A stretch of DNA of 64,000 nucleotides from Coffea arabica (taxonomy: Eukaryota > Streptophyta > Magnoliopsida > Gentianales > Rubiaceae): positions 21,182,026 to 21,246,025 of the forward strand of contig NC_092315.1 in NCBI RefSeq assembly GCF_036785885.1, read 5' to 3'. A program made the translations under genes and the position numbers. The notes beneath the pieces were generated by a model, which saw only the letters and a program-made list of their open reading frames with translations, ran no database searches and was not told the origin of the DNA. Below, piece after piece: positions 59,643 to 64,000 of the stretch. The stretch's first letter is position 1, and every line of letters begins with the position of its first letter.

Positions 59643-60917
59643 ATGGAGGGTAGAAGAAGTCAAGTTAGGGGAACTAACCGAGGACGCGGTTCTAGCCGTG
59701 GCTGCGGGGGTAGACAAGCACAAGGACCGGTGCAAGAACCGAGAGAGGAGAGAGAGGCAACGATTGAGCCACAACCTGAACCCCAGGCCATAGGGGGAGA
59801 TCAAGTGGCAACTGCCATCCAGCAAATGACCAATATTCTGGCCCATTTAGTGGAACAACAGGGTTAAGCCCCTGTAAATCAACCTAGAGACCCCGATATG
59901 GGGCAAGATAGGACTCTTGAGAGATTCCAAAAGTTCTCTCCACCTAAGTTCCTGGGAGGACCAGATCCGGAGGGAGCCGAGCGATGACTAGAAGCCATGA
60001 TCAACATCTTTGCCGCGTTAAACTATGCGGAGGATAGGCAAGTGCAATTTGCCGTTTTTCAGTTCGAAGGCCCAGCCAGAACTTGGTGGAATGTAGTTAG
60101 GGCCAAATGGGAGAAAGAAGGCACCGCATGGATTTGGTTAAATTTTGTACGAAAATTTAACGAAAAATATCTTCCTCCTATCGTCCAGGAGAAGAGAGAG
60201 GACGATTTCATTAAACTCCGTCAGGGAATGTTGAGTGTAGCTGAGTACGAGACTCAGTTTACAAAGTTGTCCAAATTTGCCCATGAACTGATAGCCACGG
60301 AGCAAAGAAAAGTACGGAGATTTGTGCAAGGGCTAAATGTGGAATTACAAGAAGCCTTAGCGGCAGCCCAAATTAACACGTTTACGGAGATTTTGGAGAA
60401 GACCCAACGAATAGAAATTGCTAGGGCACAAGTGAGGGCTTTTCATGCAAAAAGGAGAGGTGCGCCTGGTGGAAGTCATAGGCAAGGACAAGGTGAATTA
60501 GATATGCCACCCTCTAAGATAGGTCGAGGAGATGGTGGTGAGAAAATTTCAAGAATATCTAAGGAAAGTACTCCAAGAGGAGCTTCGCGTGGCTGGGGCC
60601 AAGCAAGAGGTGCCTCACAAGGAAGTCAGACCTCAGCCCCTCAAGTATCTTGTGGGTACTGTGGAAAGGTCAATCATATGGAGAATGATTGTTGGCGGAA
60701 AGCAGGAAAATGTTTATGGTGTGGTAGTACCGAACACCAGCTTGCAACCTGTCCCCGTAGATCACACCTAAACCCTGAACAAGCAAATGTAGGAGGGACT
60801 AAGCCAAGAGTGCCAGCTAGAGTGTACGCCTTGGATCAACAGGCATTACCTGAACCCTCGGGGATAGTAGAAGGTATGATTTGTGATTTCTATTGTTTAA
60901 CTAAGTTTTGGCTATAA
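59643..60917 (+). pseudogene. Ty3/gypsy gag with two nonsense codons
   Basis: From ATG 59643 (MEGRRSQVRGTNRGRGSS) an Arg/Gly-rich N terminus leads to a gag core (MINIFAALNYAEDRQVQFAV, WWNVVRAKWEKEG, FNEKYLPPIVQEKREDDFI) and two CCHC knuckles (CGYCGKVNHMENDC from 60651, then CLWCGSTEHQLATC). Stops at 59865-59867 (TAA, probably from CAA) and 59985-59987 (TGA, probably from TGG) lie in one continuous frame that ends at 60915. The protein ends just after the knuckles, where protease would start. The remnant ATGAATTTCGAGGACGAAAT near 60980 is the normal tail of gypsy pol, so protease to integrase was deleted internally. Confidence 0.9.
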
Positions 60918-61006
60918 TGAGACTTGAGAGCTGGAAACGAATATATAAGGAAAATACTCTACGTTATTCGAAATGCATGTATGAATTTCGAGGACGAAAT
61001 TCTTTT

Positions 61007-61019
61007 AAGGAGGGGAGAT
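61007..61019 (+). promoter_or_regulatory. Polypurine tract of the gag-only element
   Basis: AAGGAGGGGAGAT directly precedes LTR2 (TGTGACACCCC at 61020). Confidence 0.8.
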
Positions 61020-64000
61020 TGTGACACCCCGAATATTAGGAGGTTGTTTGTAAAGAAGATACTAAAGTGTATTTCTTTGGGTTTGATTTAAAACCTTATT
61101 TTGTTTTAAAAGATTAGAAACCCTAATATTTTAATCAAAAATCCTAGTTTACTTGTGAGTAACCGATTTTCTTAAATCTCTCATATTTTAATTGAAACCC
61201 TAATTTTAATCACTAGAATTGTAAAATCTCTCACGTTTTTCTTAAAAATTTCCTTTTATTTAGAAATTATTCATTTATTAAAGCCCTACCACCGAGTCAC
61301 TCCACAATAAGTGCAAATGAACCTAGAAAGTAGGGTTTCACTTTTCGGTTTCAAGATTGGAGCAAATTAGGGTTTTCATGATTTTTTGTAAGATGATTTT
61401 TCGGTACGGAGTAAGGATCAAATTTGGTGATTAAAAGTGACTTTTAGGTGAGAAATAATATGTGATTAGGAGCAATGATATAAGGTTAGTGAATAGGAAG
61501 TAAAAACCCTAATATGTGTGTTTTAAAGAAAAACGGCGCGAACCGACGGGTACCGCGCGTTACCGATTGAACGCACCACTTGACCACCACTTCTTACCAC
61601 ATGAGCTCATTAATACTTGAGCAAAATATCCCCTCAATTCCAGCTGGCTTTGACCGAAATTTGTGGCCAAATATGCAAGGGAAAGTGAGAGAAATTTGCA
61701 TGGCTTTGGTGGTGCCAAGTGTCACCACCCTATGGCTCTTTGCTTATTTTTTTTTTCTTGCCATTTATCCTTCATTTCAGCTTCATTTCCTTCATTTCTT
61801 TTCTGGTTTTGGCCGAGCTTAAGAGGGAGAGAAAGAAAGCAAGAAACAAACTTCCTTCTTCTTGATTTGCACCATCCAAGTGAGGAACCAAAATTCTAAA
61901 CCGATTAAAGTGGGAGTTGTGAGCTTGAGAAGCTAAGGGAACCAAGAATTCCAAGAGGAGGTGAAGTATCACTCTTACAAGCTTTATTTGTTGAGGTATA
62001 AGGCTAAACCATGGCTTTGGTTCTTTTATTTTGATTTAAGTTGTTGTATAATTCATGTTGTGGTTGGATTAGTAGTGAAACAAGTTGTTATGATGATTTA
62101 AAGGTGATATATGCGAGTTAGGGTTTGAGGTATTTGCTGTATATACTTGTTATATGGATGATATATGTTGTATTTAAGCTTATATAAGTGGTTGTGGTGA
62201 TGATTGGAGCAAGAAATCAAGAAAGGTTGCATTGAATCCCAAAATTCCAGATTTCTGGAAAATTTCAGCTCTATTCTGTCCGGTTTTATTACACCATGTT
62301 AGAGGCCGAATTAGGCTTGGAATAAAACATAAAAGTTGTATAGAATGGTATTTTATAGGTTCCTACAAAATTTTAACTCAATCAGAGCAACGTAGCCTAT
62401 GAAAAGATCAAAATACCCTCGCTGCCCTAGATTACATTCCAGTGTTCCGCGTAGACAGTTCAGTCTTTTTGGCTGTATTTATTCACTATAATCCGTTCGG
62501 ATTTAGCCATTTGCCAAAACATGAAAGTTTTAGTACACTGTCTTAGCTTTTTAACGCCTCCAAGAACGCCTTAAACGGACCTTGGTAGCCTGAGATATGA
62601 CCATTTTAGTACAGTGCAATTAATTAGCCATTTAGTTGGAAGTTGGCTCTGTAAATTGGGAATTTGACCAGGTTACACTGGAAATTAGACTAAGTGTTCT
62701 TCATGATCATTGTAGGCCTTCATCTTAGCTTCGAAATGGTATAAGTTGCATCTCAATCCGATAAGCGTAGCCTCGAGTGTACCCGTTCCGTAAAAACACG
62801 TCAAATCTGTCTTTTGTAACTTCATTTCCGCACTTGATATTAGCTTAATTTTTGTTCTGGTATGGTTTTGAGCCTATGGAATGGCTATTGAACTGAAATT
62901 GTGTTATGGATAACTTTGGGTTGGATTGAGTAAAAGAATGAAGACATAATGGCTGGAAATTAGGTAAACACAAAGGGCATGTTGCCCAAATTTACGCTCG
63001 AGGACTAGAGAACTATACTTGCGACTTGAGTAAGGGTTAAGAGTGATTACTACTTGAACCATCTCGGGTACTTGAGTCTTCTTGTTCCGAGGTATATAAG
63101 TAAGGATTTGGCTAAACTTGTACCCTTGAGAAATAAAATAATGATTGCTCGAAGTATGTTTTTCTTGTACTTTTAACTCGCATGACAATTTCAAGTATAA
63201 ATGTTACAAAGTTTTACTGTTTAAAAAGCGAGCAAGTGTTTCACGACTACTATCCGAGTGAATTTCAATTTCTTGATTTTTATTGAACGAAACGTCTAAG
63301 TTCCGAATCTTAGTCGATTTTCAAAGTTCTTAAGCCAAGTTTTATCGCAGATTTGGACTCCAAACCCGGAGTACCACCCAGACGTGATTACTAGAGGCAC
63401 TATATCTTTTGGTGAGTGCTTTCAAATACCGAATTGAACTTGATACTTGAACTGGATACGTGGCCAATATGATTACATGTTATATACGTGAATTGTTAGG
63501 GCAAGAGTGTACTTTATCGCACTTGCCCTTATGTGATATATACTTGTTTATTGTTACAATTGACTTGATATACTTGTTTATGATGCGCGCACTTCCTGGA
63601 ATTCCAGTAACCCTGCGGCGAGTTATTTAAGTCGAGCCGGCAAGGGTTTGGTTGATTGGGTAACGAACCCTGGGTCTCTTGTTTTGTCGAGTGGAGTGAT
63701 ATCTCCTCGACTAATTGGTATACTCGAGTATTACCACCCGTGTTTTCTTGAGAATTTTGAGCCCAGCTAGGGGTTTGAACGGTGGACGGAGAGTCGTTTA
63801 AGTGGTGTTCTAATGGATTGGTTCCTTTACTTGAAAGTTGACGGAGTGTCAACTATTATGTGATCAAGCTCCTAATGATGAAATGGGAAGTTGGCTCCTG
63901 AGAGCCATCCGTATCCTTATGTTTTGGAATGATTATTGCTTATTGGATTATTGTTTATTCTGAAAAACATTTACACTCGCTCATTTTGAGATTGCTACTT
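61020..64000 (+). repeat. Right LTR of the gag-only element, cut by the window edge
   Basis: It is co-linear with LTR1 apart from a 137-bp segment (about 61080-61216) containing AACCCTAATATTTTAATC and GAGTAACCGATTTTC, missing in LTR1. The end is not in the window. Confidence 0.92.

Larger units (their letters stand above)
55768..64000 (+). mobile_element. Gag-only Ty3/gypsy element (TR-GAG type) with LTRs over 3 kb
   Basis: LTR1 is 55768-59055. The internal region is only 1,964 bp (59056-61019) and holds a primer site, gag and a polypurine tract, with no protease, RT or integrase. LTR2 begins at 61020 and runs past the window; if co-linear with LTR1 it should end near 64444. The element is inserted in the sirevirus gag. 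Its left TSD should be ATGTT (55763-55767). Gag with long LTRs resembles the Tekay/Del lineage, and gag-only derivatives have been described as TR-GAG elements in coffee and other plants. It must have moved with proteins supplied in trans. Confidence 0.9.

Overview
The window is nuclear DNA of a flowering plant, most likely a eudicot (perhaps an asterid; the species cannot be read from the sequence). It is AT-rich and mostly transposons at different stages of decay. Only one intact host gene is convincing: a 445-codon trihelix transcription factor at 39401-40738 (minus). Two host-gene relics are clear: a PTI1-like kinase pseudogene (about 28600-34540, minus, introns retained, a LINE in one intron) and an F-box pseudogene (23968-25075, minus) abutting a copia-gag-like fragment.

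Left part (1-17850). The window opens in the 3' end of a giant LTR family (1-1613). Two Mutator-type non-autonomous elements follow, each with a perfect 9-bp target-site duplication (3154-4207 and 4245-5255; the second folds almost completely on itself). Next is a sirevirus solo LTR (5356-6418, TSD TTTTG), then a LINE 3' fragment (about 7995-8700). A long-inverted-repeat element (about 10955-17712) has one arm split by a 4,007-bp solo LTR (11017-15023, TSD CATAT).

Middle (17858-42000). A 5.3-kb chromodomain Ty3/gypsy element (17858-23173) has both LTRs but at least seven nonsense codons and several frameshifts. The F-box and kinase pseudogenes and the trihelix gene follow.

Right part (43260-64000) is a nested stack. 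A copia gag relic (43480-44036) is interrupted by a giant LTR of the same family (44037-46479). That LTR is interrupted by a minus-strand sirevirus (46480-55767 visible: 3' LTR, four polypurine tracts, env-like ORF, pol and part of gag). The env-like ORF is split by a 1,219-bp Pack-MULE (49046-50264, TSD AATTTGAAA) carrying the 5' part of an ERD7/senescence-associated gene. The sirevirus gag is split by a gag-only Ty3/gypsy element with LTRs of about 3.3 kb (55768 to beyond 64000), near-identical between copies and so recent.

Most notable signals: an array of CGGACG sites in sirevirus U3 upstream of the TATA box, which recurs in diverged form just upstream of the internal env-like ORF; the Pack-MULE gene capture; the giant solo LTR inside a foldback arm; and the gag-only element whose LTR differences all lie in the first 520 bp.
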